The notes beneath the pieces were generated by a model. The model saw nothing but the letters and a program-made list of their open reading frames with translations. It was not told the DNA's origin and searched no databases. A stretch of 64,000 nucleotides of DNA from Sedimentitalea sp041224545 (GTDB lineage Bacteria; Pseudomonadota; Alphaproteobacteria; Rhodobacterales; Rhodobacteraceae), in NCBI RefSeq assembly GCF_041224545.1, contig NZ_JBGFGP010000125.1:21997-85996 (forward strand), read 5' to 3'. This document shows positions 44,677 through 52,445 of the stretch, one piece after another. A program made the position numbers and the translations under genes. Positions within the stretch are counted from its first letter, which is position 1. Each line of letters starts with the position of its first letter.

Positions 44677-44697
44677 TTGGTAATATAAATTTACCAA
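44677..44697. promoter_or_regulatory. Inverted repeat in front of glcD, candidate operator
   Basis: TTGGTAA-N7-TTACCAA, a perfect 7-bp dyad with an AT-only spacer, 14 bp before the glcD start and 46 bp before the DUF599 gene. The TGGT...ACCA half-sites recall GntR/FadR-family operators such as GlcC, though the spacing is wider than the classic TGGT-N3-ACCA. Confidence 0.5.
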
Positions 44698-44710
44698 AAC
44701 GGAGATCCGC

Positions 44711-46156
44711 ATGGAAATGCCGCCCCCAAATCCCGCCGTTCTGGCGCGCAAGTCCCGTCTGATCGAACGGCTGTCCGGGGTACTGCCCGCCGATGCGCTG
44801 ATCCACGAACCGGCCGAGACCCGCGCCTATGAGTGCGACGCGCTGACCGCATATCGCTGCCCACCGATGCTGGCGGTACTGCCCTCCACCACGCGCGAGG
44901 TGTCGGACGTTCTGCGCATTTGCCACCAGGAAGGCGTGCCGGTCGTTCCAAGGGGCGCGGGCACATCGCTGGCCGGCGGCTCGCTGCCGACTGCGGATAG
45001 TGTAATCCTCGGCGTTGCCCGCATGAACGCGGTGCTGGAGACCGACTATGACAACCGCATCATCCGCGTACAGTCGGGGCGCACCAACCTCTCGGTCACG
45101 GGCGCGGTTGAAGAAGAGGATTTCTTTTACGCTCCCGATCCGTCCAGCCAACTGGCCTGCGCGATCTCGGGCAACATCGCGATGAACTCCGGCGGCGCGC
45201 ATTGCCTGAAATATGGCGTGACCACCAACAACCTTCTGGGTGTCACCATGGTGATGATGGATGGCACGGTGGTCGAGATCGGTGGCGCGCATCTGGACGC
45301 GGCGGGCCTTGATCTTCTGGGCGTGATCTGCGGTTCCGAGGGACAGCTTGGCGTGGTGACCGAGGCGACGCTGCGCATCCTGCCAAAACCCGAAGGCGCG
45401 CGACCGGTGCTGATGGGATTTGACGACAGCGAGGTCGCGGGCGCTTGTGTCAGCAACATCATCAAGGCGGGTGTTCTGCCGGTCGCGATCGAATTCATGG
45501 ACCGGCTGTGCATCCGCACCAGCGATGCCTTTGCCAACGCGGGCTATCCGGATTGCGAGGCCCTTCTGATCGTCGAAGTCGAAGGGTCGGAGGCCGAGAT
45601 CGACGCGCAATTGGCGAGGATCATCGAGATCGCCCGCCGCCACAACCCCGTCGAACTACGCGAAAGCAAATCGCCCGAGGAAAGCGCACGCATCTGGCTC
45701 GGTCGCAAGAGCGCCTTTGGCGCAATCGGACAGATCAACGATTACATGTGCCTTGACGGGACAATCCCTGTTTCCGCCCTTCCCGAGGTGCTGCGCCGGA
45801 TCGGCGAACTGGCCCGCGACATCGGCCTCGAAGTGGGCAACGTGTTTCATGCAGGCGACGGCAACATGCATCCCCTGATCCTGTTTGACGCGAACAAGCC
45901 CGGCGATCTTGAGCGCTGCGAGGCTCTTGGTGCCGAGATTCTCAAACTCTGCGTCGATGTCGGCGGCTGTCTGACCGGCGAGCACGGCGTCGGCATCGAA
46001 AAGCGGGACCTGATGTTGCACCAGTACAGCCCCGAAGATCTCGAGGCACAGATGGCGGTCAAGGACGTGTTTGACCCGGCGTGGTTGCTCAATCCCGCCA
46101 AGGTCTTTCCGCTGTCGCAATCCGAAGCCCGCCGCACTGCCGCCGCCGCAGCGTGA
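44711..46156 (+). CDS. glcD: Glycolate oxidase FAD-binding subunit GlcD
   Basis: Catalytic FAD subunit oxidising glycolate to glyoxylate. 481 residues; the FAD-binding-4 domain spans about 50-230 with VPRGAGTSLAGGSLP near 77, AISGNIAMNSGGAHC and LLGVICGSEGQLGVVTEATL. The C-terminal oxidase domain has VFHAGDGNMHPLILFD and GEHGVGIEKRDLM. A CGGAGATC ribosome site precedes the start. First gene of glcDEF; together the three feed electrons from glycolate to the respiratory chain. Confidence 0.95.
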   Translation: MEMPPPNPAVLARKSRLIERLSGVLPADALIHEPAETRAYECDALTAYRCPPMLAVLPSTTREVSDVLRICHQEGVPVVPRGAGTSLAGGSLPTADSVILGVARMNAVLETDYDNRIIRVQSGRTNLSVTGAVEEEDFFYAPDPSSQLACAISGNIAMNSGGAHCLKYGVTTNNLLGVTMVMMDGTVVEIGGAHLDAAGLDLLGVICGSEGQLGVVTEATLRILPKPEGARPVLMGFDDSEVAGACVSNIIKAGVLPVAIEFMDRLCIRTSDAFANAGYPDCEALLIVEVEGSEAEIDAQLARIIEIARRHNPVELRESKSPEESARIWLGRKSAFGAIGQINDYMCLDGTIPVSALPEVLRRIGELARDIGLEVGNVFHAGDGNMHPLILFDANKPGDLERCEALGAEILKLCVDVGGCLTGEHGVGIEKRDLMLHQYSPEDLEAQMAVKDVFDPAWLLNPAKVFPLSQSEARRTAAAAA

Positions 46157-46207
46157 GCGGTCCGGCATCACCGCATCCCCCGTCGAAACGACCAGGACAG
46201 AACCATC

Positions 46208-47326
46208 ATGACACCCGTAGAAACCGAGGCCGATCTGGCCGGCCTGATTGCTGGCGCGCGCGACCCTCTGGCCATACGGGGCGGTGGCAGTCGTGGTGTG
46301 CGCCCCTGGGGAGAGACGCTTGAGACCTCCGGGCTGACCGGTATCGACCTGTACGAACCCGGGGCGCTGACGCTCGTCGCCGCGGCGGGCACACCGGTTG
46401 GCGAGCTGCAACGCCTGCTCGCCACCGAAAATCAGCGGCTCGCGTTCGAACCGATGGACCACCGCCCGCTGCTGGGCACCACGGGCGAGCCGACCATCGG
46501 CGGCGTCGTGGCCGGCAACATTTCCGGGCCTCGGCGGGTTCAGGCCGGCGCCTGCCGCGATTTCCTGCTCGGTGTGCGCTATATCGACGGCACCGGCACC
46601 GTCATCAAGAACGGTGGCCGTGTCATGAAGAACGTGACCGGATACGATCTGGTCAAGCTGATGGCCGGCAGTTGGGGGACGCTGGGGGTGCTGACACAAG
46701 TGTCTCTCAAGGTGCTGCCCCGCGCGGAAACACAGGCAACTGTTGTGGTCTCCGATACAGGTCTGGCCGGGGCCGTCCGCGCCATGTCCGCAGCCCTCGG
46801 TTCGCCCTACGAAGTATCGGGCGCCGCCTTTGATCCGGCAGAGGACTCGGTTTTCATCCGCATCGAGGGTTTTGTCGATTCGGTCGCCTATCGGCTCGGT
46901 CGCCTCACCGACCTGCTGGGCGGTCACGGTACGGTCACTGCCATCGAAGACGCCGACGCCTCGGACGCCCTGTGGAAACGCATCCGCGACGTCGAGACAT
47001 TTGCGGATGCACCCGGCGACGTCTGGCGGCTCTCGGTCAAACCCTCCGATGCGCCGGAGATTTGCGACAGGCTCGATGCCGAAGGCGTGTTGCTGGACTG
47101 GGGCGGCGGGCTGATCTGGGTGTGCGTTCCTTCGGCAACCGATCTGCGCGGACGCCTCGGTGCATTTGGCGGCCATGCCACGTTGATCCGTGCCGATGCC
47201 GAAACCCGCGCGGCCCTGGGCATGTTCCAGCCGGAACCCGACCCGATCCAGGACATCAGCGCCCGGTTGCGCGCCCGCTTCGACCCGCGCGGCATTTTCA
47301 ATCGCGGCCTGATGGGGAGAACCTGA
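46208..47326 (+). CDS. glcE: Glycolate oxidase subunit GlcE
   Basis: Second FAD-binding-type subunit of the glycolate oxidase. 372 residues with PVGELQRLLATENQRLAFEP near 60, GGVVAGNISGPRRVQAGACR near 98 and GGRVMKNVTGYDLVKLMAGS near 137. C-terminal FDPRGIFNRGLMG is typical. It lies 51 bp after glcD and 3 bp before glcF. Confidence 0.93.
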   Translation: MTPVETEADLAGLIAGARDPLAIRGGGSRGVRPWGETLETSGLTGIDLYEPGALTLVAAAGTPVGELQRLLATENQRLAFEPMDHRPLLGTTGEPTIGGVVAGNISGPRRVQAGACRDFLLGVRYIDGTGTVIKNGGRVMKNVTGYDLVKLMAGSWGTLGVLTQVSLKVLPRAETQATVVVSDTGLAGAVRAMSAALGSPYEVSGAAFDPAEDSVFIRIEGFVDSVAYRLGRLTDLLGGHGTVTAIEDADASDALWKRIRDVETFADAPGDVWRLSVKPSDAPEICDRLDAEGVLLDWGGGLIWVCVPSATDLRGRLGAFGGHATLIRADAETRAALGMFQPEPDPIQDISARLRARFDPRGIFNRGLMGRT

Positions 47327-47329
47327 GCC

Positions 47330-48652
47330 ATGCAGACCACATTCACCCCCACCCAGCTTCGTGATCCCGCGATCCAGCGCAGCAACGAAATCCTGCGATC
47401 CTGTGTGCATTGCGGATTTTGTACCGCGACCTGCCCGACCTACCAGGTGCTGGGCGACGAGCTCGACAGCCCGCGCGGACGGATTTACCAGATCAAGGAC
47501 ATGCTCGAAAACGAGCGCGTGCCCGACGAACGCACGGTGCTGCATATCGACCGCTGCCTGAGCTGTCTTGCCTGCATGACGACATGCCCGTCGGGCGTTC
47601 ACTACATGCATCTGGTCGACCATGCGCGCGCCTATATCGAGAAACGTTACAAGCGCCCGTTCGGCGATCGGGTCTTGCGCTGGATACTTGCCCGTATCCT
47701 GCCCTACCCGACACGGTTTCGCCTGGCGCTGCTCGGGGCAAAAATCGGTCGGCCTTTCGCCCGGTTGATGCCCGACGCACGGCTGCGCGCGATGATCGCA
47801 ATGGCCCCCCGGACCATTCCCCCTGTCAGCCGCAATGACGACCCGCAGAGCTTTGCTCCCACCGCGCCCCGACGCATGCGGGTGGCCCTGATGACCGGAT
47901 GTGCGCAAAAGGCGCTGAACACGGATATCAATGATGCGACCATTCGCATATTGCGCCGCTTTGGCTGCGAAGTCGTCGTGGCACGCGGTGCCGGGTGTTG
48001 CGGGGCGCTGACGCATCACATGGGCAAGACCGATGAAAGCCATGAAGCCGCCGCCAGGAACATCCGCGCCTGGGTGGCCGAGATGGATGGCGACGGGCTT
48101 GATGCCATTGTGATCAACACCTCGGGTTGCGGCACCACGGTCAAGGATTACGGCCACATGTTCCGCAATGATCCCCTCGCCGCTGATGCTGCGCGGGTGT
48201 CTGAGATTGCAATGGACGTGAGCGAAATTCTCACCCGGCTCGATCTGCCCGAAGCCGCGCCGAGGAATACGGTCGTCGCCTATCACGCGGCCTGTTCTCT
48301 GCAACATGGGCAGCAGATCAGGACCCATCCCAAGACCCTGCTGAAACGCGCGGGCTTTACCGTTGTCGAACCTGCCGACAGCCATTTGTGTTGCGGCTCG
48401 GCCGGCACCTACAACCTGATGCAGCCCGAGATTTCGGCCGAACTCAAGACACGCAAGCTGCGCACGCTCAAGGCGAAATCGCCCGACATCATCGCCGCCG
48501 GCAATATCGGTTGCATGATGCAACTCGGCTCGGGGGCGGACGTGCCCGTCGTGCATACGGTCGAACTGCTCGACTGGGCGACCGGGGGGCCACGGCCACC
48601 GGCCCTGTCTGCACACTGCCCGGGCGAGATGTCGGTGCCGGTCCTCAGGTAA
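47330..48652 (+). CDS. glcF: Glycolate oxidase iron-sulfur subunit GlcF
   Basis: Electron-transfer subunit of 440 residues. Two 4Fe-4S motifs are near residues 24 (CVHCGFCTATCPT) and 82 (CLSCLACMTTCPSG). Two CCG domains follow, with GAGCCGALTHHMG and LCCGSAGTYNLMQ. Length and layout are typical of GlcF. Completes the glc operon. Confidence 0.95.
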   Translation: MQTTFTPTQLRDPAIQRSNEILRSCVHCGFCTATCPTYQVLGDELDSPRGRIYQIKDMLENERVPDERTVLHIDRCLSCLACMTTCPSGVHYMHLVDHARAYIEKRYKRPFGDRVLRWILARILPYPTRFRLALLGAKIGRPFARLMPDARLRAMIAMAPRTIPPVSRNDDPQSFAPTAPRRMRVALMTGCAQKALNTDINDATIRILRRFGCEVVVARGAGCCGALTHHMGKTDESHEAAARNIRAWVAEMDGDGLDAIVINTSGCGTTVKDYGHMFRNDPLAADAARVSEIAMDVSEILTRLDLPEAAPRNTVVAYHAACSLQHGQQIRTHPKTLLKRAGFTVVEPADSHLCCGSAGTYNLMQPEISAELKTRKLRTLKAKSPDIIAAGNIGCMMQLGSGADVPVVHTVELLDWATGGPRPPALSAHCPGEMSVPVLR

Positions 48653-48723
48653 GGCTTGCAGGCGTCCCGCTTTCGCCGCAACATTCGAATATCCTTTGCC
48701 TTGATCCTCGCGGGAGTGGTTGC

Positions 48724-49536
48724 TTGCGTCTCTGGTTTTTCTGTCTGATGGTCCTGTTCTGCCCGCTCGCGGTCGCGGCACAGGACAGCGCGCTCAAACG
48801 TCTGGAAACCACCGAGTCCGGCCGCCAATGGGATGCGGTGGGGCGGCTCGACATCAAGGGCGCCGGGTTTTGTACCGGGGCGTTGATTGCGCCTGACCTC
48901 GTGCTGACGGCGGCGCATTGCATGTTCGACAAACCGACGAAAACACGAATAGACCCGGGATCCTTCGAATTTCTGGCCGGCTGGCGTAACGGGCGTGCCT
49001 CGGCCTATCGACAGGTGCGACGCGCGGTTGTTCATCCCGACTATATGTATGACCAGGACGTGACATCATCCCGCGTTCGCAACGACCTGGCCCTGCTGGA
49101 ACTGCAGCAACCCATCCGCAACACCACGGTCGTTCCGTTCGATACCTCCGATCACCCGCGACGCGGTGACGAGGTTGGCGTGGTATCCTATGCGCTCGAC
49201 CGCGCCGACGCGCCCTCCCTGCAAGAGGTGTGCAAGGTGATGGCGCGGCAGGACGGTATGCTGATCATGTCCTGCGATGTCGATCATGGCTCGTCCGGCG
49301 CACCGATCTTTGCCTTTGCCGGCGGGAGGCCGCGGATCGTTTCGGTGGTCTCCGCCAAGGCCGAGGTCAAGGGGCAGCGGGTTGCGCTTGGCACCGATCT
49401 GGCGGAACCGCTGGCGCATCTGAAATCGCAGCTTGAAAACGGCGACGGCTTTTCCATGCCCGTCGCGCCCAGAACCAACCGCATCACGGTGGGCGGCGCG
49501 CGTCGCGACATCGGCGCCAAATTCGTAAGCCCGTGA
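48724..49536 (+). CDS. Secreted trypsin-like serine protease (tandem copy 1)
   Basis: A 270-residue S1-type protease. A TTG at 48724 with GGGAG upstream gives a complete signal peptide (MRLWFFCLMVLFCPLAVAAQ); an ATG at 48748 would cut it short. Catalytic triad visible: His65 in LTAAHC, Asp121 in RNDLALLEL, Ser191 in DHGSSGAP. Paired cysteines flank the active site. The C-terminus ends in GAKFVSP, echoed in the neighbouring copy. The stop overlaps the next start (GTGA). Natural substrate unknown. Confidence 0.87.
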   Translation: MRLWFFCLMVLFCPLAVAAQDSALKRLETTESGRQWDAVGRLDIKGAGFCTGALIAPDLVLTAAHCMFDKPTKTRIDPGSFEFLAGWRNGRASAYRQVRRAVVHPDYMYDQDVTSSRVRNDLALLELQQPIRNTTVVPFDTSDHPRRGDEVGVVSYALDRADAPSLQEVCKVMARQDGMLIMSCDVDHGSSGAPIFAFAGGRPRIVSVVSAKAEVKGQRVALGTDLAEPLAHLKSQLENGDGFSMPVAPRTNRITVGGARRDIGAKFVSP

Positions 49537-50354
49537 TCGCCCGTGTCCGATACCTGTGCCTTATGGCGGTCCTGGGATCGCTGCTGTCGCCCACATCCGG
49601 CGCGGCGCAATCGACGGGGCTGGCCCGGCTGAGCGACCGGGACGATCTGCTGGGATGGGAGGCCGTTGGTCGGCTGGATATAGATGGCCGAGGCTATTGC
49701 AGCGGAACGCTGATCGCCACGTCCCTCGTGCTGACGGCGGCACACTGTGTCTTTGACAAGCAAAGCAGGCAATTGCGCGATCCCCGGAACCTGACGTTTC
49801 GTGCAGGGCTGCGCGATGGCGTAGCCATTGCCGAGCGCGGCGTGGCCCGGATTGCGGTGCCTGAAGGCTACGTGCCGGGATCGACAGAATGGCTCGACCG
49901 CGTCCGCCACGACATCGCCCTGCTGGAACTGGAAAAGCCGATTGTCAGCAGCGACGCGGATCCCTTCGTGCTGCATTCCGGCCAGCGCGTCGGCACTGCG
50001 GTCAGTGTCACGTCCTACGGGGAGGGCAGGTCAGAAGCCTTGTCACGGCAGCGGCGCTGCAACATCCTGGCAATCGTCGATGATGTGATGGCGTTTGATT
50101 GCGACGTCACCTTCGGCTCGTCCGGGGCACCGGTTTTTGCCAGGGTCGGCTCGCGGGGGCGCATCGTTTCCGTCATCTCGGGCGGCGGCACGTTCGAAGG
50201 GCAATCGGTCGCATTGGGACCGAGCCTGACCAAAATCGTCGGACGTCTCAAAGCACAGTTGCGCAATGCACCCCGTCCTGTTCCGGATCGCATTCGCCGG
50301 TTGCCGGTCGGAGAGCGCAATCAATCGACCGGAGCAAAATTTATCCGCAACTGA
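49533..50354 (+). CDS. Secreted trypsin-like serine protease (tandem copy 2)
   Basis: A 273-residue paralogue of the preceding protease, GTG start overlapping its stop by 4 bp. Signal peptide to about AAQ. Triad: His71 in LTAAHC, Asp127 in RHDIALLEL, Ser197 in TFGSSGAP. The C-terminal tail ends STGAKFIRN, sharing the GAKF motif with copy 1. Coupled translation suggests both are made together, perhaps acting as a pair on the same envelope or extracellular target. Confidence 0.87.
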   Translation: MIARVRYLCLMAVLGSLLSPTSGAAQSTGLARLSDRDDLLGWEAVGRLDIDGRGYCSGTLIATSLVLTAAHCVFDKQSRQLRDPRNLTFRAGLRDGVAIAERGVARIAVPEGYVPGSTEWLDRVRHDIALLELEKPIVSSDADPFVLHSGQRVGTAVSVTSYGEGRSEALSRQRRCNILAIVDDVMAFDCDVTFGSSGAPVFARVGSRGRIVSVISGGGTFEGQSVALGPSLTKIVGRLKAQLRNAPRPVPDRIRRLPVGERNQSTGAKFIRN

Positions 50355-50358
50355 GGGT

Positions 50359-50386
50359 CTTGAAACCGCGTTCGCACGCCCCACAT
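50359..50386 (+). promoter_or_regulatory. Sigma-32 (RpoH) heat-shock promoter for hsp20
   Basis: CTTGAAA (50359-50365), 13-bp spacer, CCCCACAT (50379-50386). This matches the sigma-32 consensus CTTGAAA-N11-15-CCCCATNT with one mismatch. It sits 106 bp upstream of the Hsp20 ATG, just after the protease stop. Confidence 0.8.
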
Positions 50387-50492
50387 TTCTGTCATCGGAA
50401 CGCCATACCGGGTTCCGGACCGCAATACTGCAATCGGGTTCGTCCAGGATGGAGAGCCCTTCTGAAATCGCTCGATGAATGAGGATATCACA

Positions 50493-50966
50493 ATGCGTAA
50501 CTTTGATTTTGCACCGCTGCACCGCGCCACCGTGGGTTTTGACCAGATCGCCGATCTGATGGACCGTGTCATGACCAACGATGTCGGCCAATCCAGTTAC
50601 CCCCCCTACAACATCGAAAAGACCGCCGCCGATTCCTATCGGATCTCGATCGCGGTTGCCGGGTTCTCGGACAGCGATCTGAGCGTCGATGTCAAGGAAA
50701 ACGCGCTTGTCGTGGCCGCCCGCAAGGCGGAGGATGACACCGAGCGCACCTATCTGCATCGCGGCATCGCGACCCGCGCGTTCGAACGCCGGTTCCATCT
50801 GGCCGAGCATGTGCGCGTCACCGGCGCCAGCCACGCCGATGGCATGCTGCATATCGACCTGACCCGCGAAATTCCCGAAGCGCTCAAACCGCGCCGCATC
50901 GAGATCACCAGCGTCAGTGGCAAATCGGTTGAAACCGATGTAGTCGATGCCAAGGCCGTGAACTGA
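50493..50966 (+). CDS. Small heat-shock protein, Hsp20/IbpA family
   Basis: ATP-independent holdase that binds unfolding proteins. Start 50493 (MRNFDFAPLHRATVGFDQI, 157 residues) has GAGGA upstream; an ATG at 50475 is in frame but lacks a site. The N-terminus matches IbpA-type proteins. The alpha-crystallin domain spans about 30-125: YNIEKTAADSYRISIAVAGF, LHRGIATRAFERRFHLAEHV and GMLHIDLTREIPE. A sigma-32 promoter lies upstream and a strong terminator downstream, so it is a single-gene heat-shock unit. Confidence 0.94.
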   Translation: MRNFDFAPLHRATVGFDQIADLMDRVMTNDVGQSSYPPYNIEKTAADSYRISIAVAGFSDSDLSVDVKENALVVAARKAEDDTERTYLHRGIATRAFERRFHLAEHVRVTGASHADGMLHIDLTREIPEALKPRRIEITSVSGKSVETDVVDAKAVN

Positions 50967-51000
50967 TCGTCCTTCTGACTTCCCTCGGTTAGACGATTGG

Positions 51001-51028
51001 CCCCGCATCTGGTCAGACAGGTGCGGGG
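51001..51028 (+). terminator. Rho-independent terminator after hsp20
   Basis: An 11-bp stem with one G-T pair (51001-51011 with 51018-51028; CCCCGCATCTG / CAGGTGCGGGG), 6-nt loop, then TTTCTTGTTG. It lies 35 bp after the stop. Confidence 0.85.
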
Positions 51029-51063
51029 TTTCTTGTTGCTATAGCAATTGGCGATAAACCTGA

Positions 51064-51110
51064 ATCACCTGATGCTGCCTGAAATCAAAGATTTCAACGC
51101 GTCAGGTGAT
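51064..51110. repeat. Nested inverted repeats between hsp20 and the P450 gene
   Basis: Outer perfect 9-bp repeat ATCACCTGA (51064-51072) with TCAGGTGAT (51102-51110). Inside it is a perfect 7-bp repeat TGAAATC-AAA-GATTTCA (51080-51096). It lies in the convergent gap 37 bp past the P450 stop. It could be a Rho-dependent terminator for the P450 transcript or a protein-binding site. Confidence 0.55.
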
Positions 51111-51146
51111 GCCAGATGTTTCAAGTTAATCGCGAAACGCTTTGGA

Positions 51147-52358
51147 TCAGAGCAGCACCCGCATATCGCTCAGGCTGCGCACGGCGCCATAGCCACGCAA
51201 AGTGACCGGCGGGCCATCCAGCCGCATATCCGGCACCAGCCGCGCCAGCGCCTTGAGCGCCTCTTCCAGTTCGACCCGCGCAAGCGCTTCGCCAAGGCAC
51301 CGATGCGGCCCGCCGCCAAAAACCGGATGCAAACGCGGATGATCGCTTCGGGTGATGTCGAAACTGTCCGGATCCGCATACACGTCAGGATCACGAAGGG
51401 CGGTCAGCATCGATACCGCAACAAAGCTGCCCTTGGGAATGAGAATACCCTCGATCTCGCGCGGTTCGAGCGTGATGCGGGGCAAGGAGCCGATCATCGG
51501 ATCATAGCGCAACCCCTCCAGAACCGCAGGCGTGGCCCAACGCTCGGGATCCTGCACCAGCAGCGCCCACTGCTCGGGATGCAGGAGCAATTGCGACACC
51601 GTCGAGGCCAGCGCACCACGCGTCGTATCGGAACCGGCCAGCACCAGCGCCGCAAGCTGAGCGCGTATTTCGTCTTCGCTCAGCGGGCCGTCCGCGACCC
51701 GGCCAAGATAGGTGCTCAGGAAATCCGCCTCGGGGCTCGCGCGTCTCTGTTCGATCAGACCGGCGACGTAACTGTCCAGTTCGGCCATGTCCATGTCGGA
51801 CTCGGCCCGGACCTCGTCGGAACAATGCGACAGCCCGCGGATCGCGGAATAGACATGGCGCGCGAATGCGCTTGTGTCGGCTTCGGGCGCCCCGATCAAC
51901 GCAGCGATGACCTGCGCGGGATAGGGCCCGGCGATATGCTCGACAAAATCAACCGACCCCGCACCCCGCAACGGCGCGATCAGCGACGTGATCCTGGCTG
52001 CGATAGCCGGGCGCATTTCGGCAATAACCCTGGTCGCAAAGCTGCGAACGAGCGGCCCGCGCCGGTTGCGATGGACCTGGCCGTTGGAAAACAGCAGGGC
52101 ATTGCGCTGAAACTCGAACATCGGTCCGTCGCGGACCCCTGAAATGAACATCCCCTCCAGCTCGAGCTGACGGGTCCATCTATCGTCGTTGATCATGTCC
52201 ATGTTGGCGAGCGAGAATCCGGATATGATTCCCAGCCGGTTGCGCGCCAACGGCCCCTGTGCCCAGGCGGCGGCCATATACTCATGATCGGTCTGGCCTT
52301 CGACATATGCGGGAAAATCGGGGATGTCGCGTAGGGTTCCGGGCATCAGGTGCCTCAA
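51147..52358 (-). CDS. Cytochrome P450
   Basis: Heme-thiolate monooxygenase, soluble bacterial type, 403 residues. I-helix oxygen-activation motif LVLAGSDTTRGALAS, ExxR-type motif VLEGLRY, and heme-binding loop FGGGPHRCLGEALARVE near residue 350 with the Cys ligand. No ferredoxin or reductase gene is adjacent, so partners are elsewhere. An alternative ATG at 52346 shortens it by four residues. Substrate unknown. Confidence 0.94.
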   Translation of the reverse strand: MRHLMPGTLRDIPDFPAYVEGQTDHEYMAAAWAQGPLARNRLGIISGFSLANMDMINDDRWTRQLELEGMFISGVRDGPMFEFQRNALLFSNGQVHRNRRGPLVRSFATRVIAEMRPAIAARITSLIAPLRGAGSVDFVEHIAGPYPAQVIAALIGAPEADTSAFARHVYSAIRGLSHCSDEVRAESDMDMAELDSYVAGLIEQRRASPEADFLSTYLGRVADGPLSEDEIRAQLAALVLAGSDTTRGALASTVSQLLLHPEQWALLVQDPERWATPAVLEGLRYDPMIGSLPRITLEPREIEGILIPKGSFVAVSMLTALRDPDVYADPDSFDITRSDHPRLHPVFGGGPHRCLGEALARVELEEALKALARLVPDMRLDGPPVTLRGYGAVRSLSDMRVLL

Positions 52359-52406
52359 GATTTACTGCAGATCGGCAACAGTCTAGCCGAATTGCCGCAA
52401 AATGCA

Positions 52407-52439
52407 GCCCCGACCCGACGTAAGCGGCCGGGTCGGGGC
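52407..52439 (-). terminator. Terminator after the von Willebrand-A gene
   Basis: A perfect 11-bp GC stem (52407-52417 with 52429-52439), 11-nt loop. On the minus strand it is followed by TGCATTTTGC and lies 7 bp past the stop at 52446. Confidence 0.7.
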
Positions 52440-52445
52440 GTGGGT

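Noticed and set aside
45656..48781. A 1041-codon open frame on the minus strand across glcD, glcE and glcF
   Set aside because: Spans three well-supported genes on the other strand and has no recognisable domain; a product of codon bias.
51066..51107. ACCTGA...TCAGGT as a LuxR-type quorum-sensing box
   Set aside because: The arms are about 30 bp apart, whereas lux boxes are 18-20 bp in total, and no luxI/luxR gene is near.
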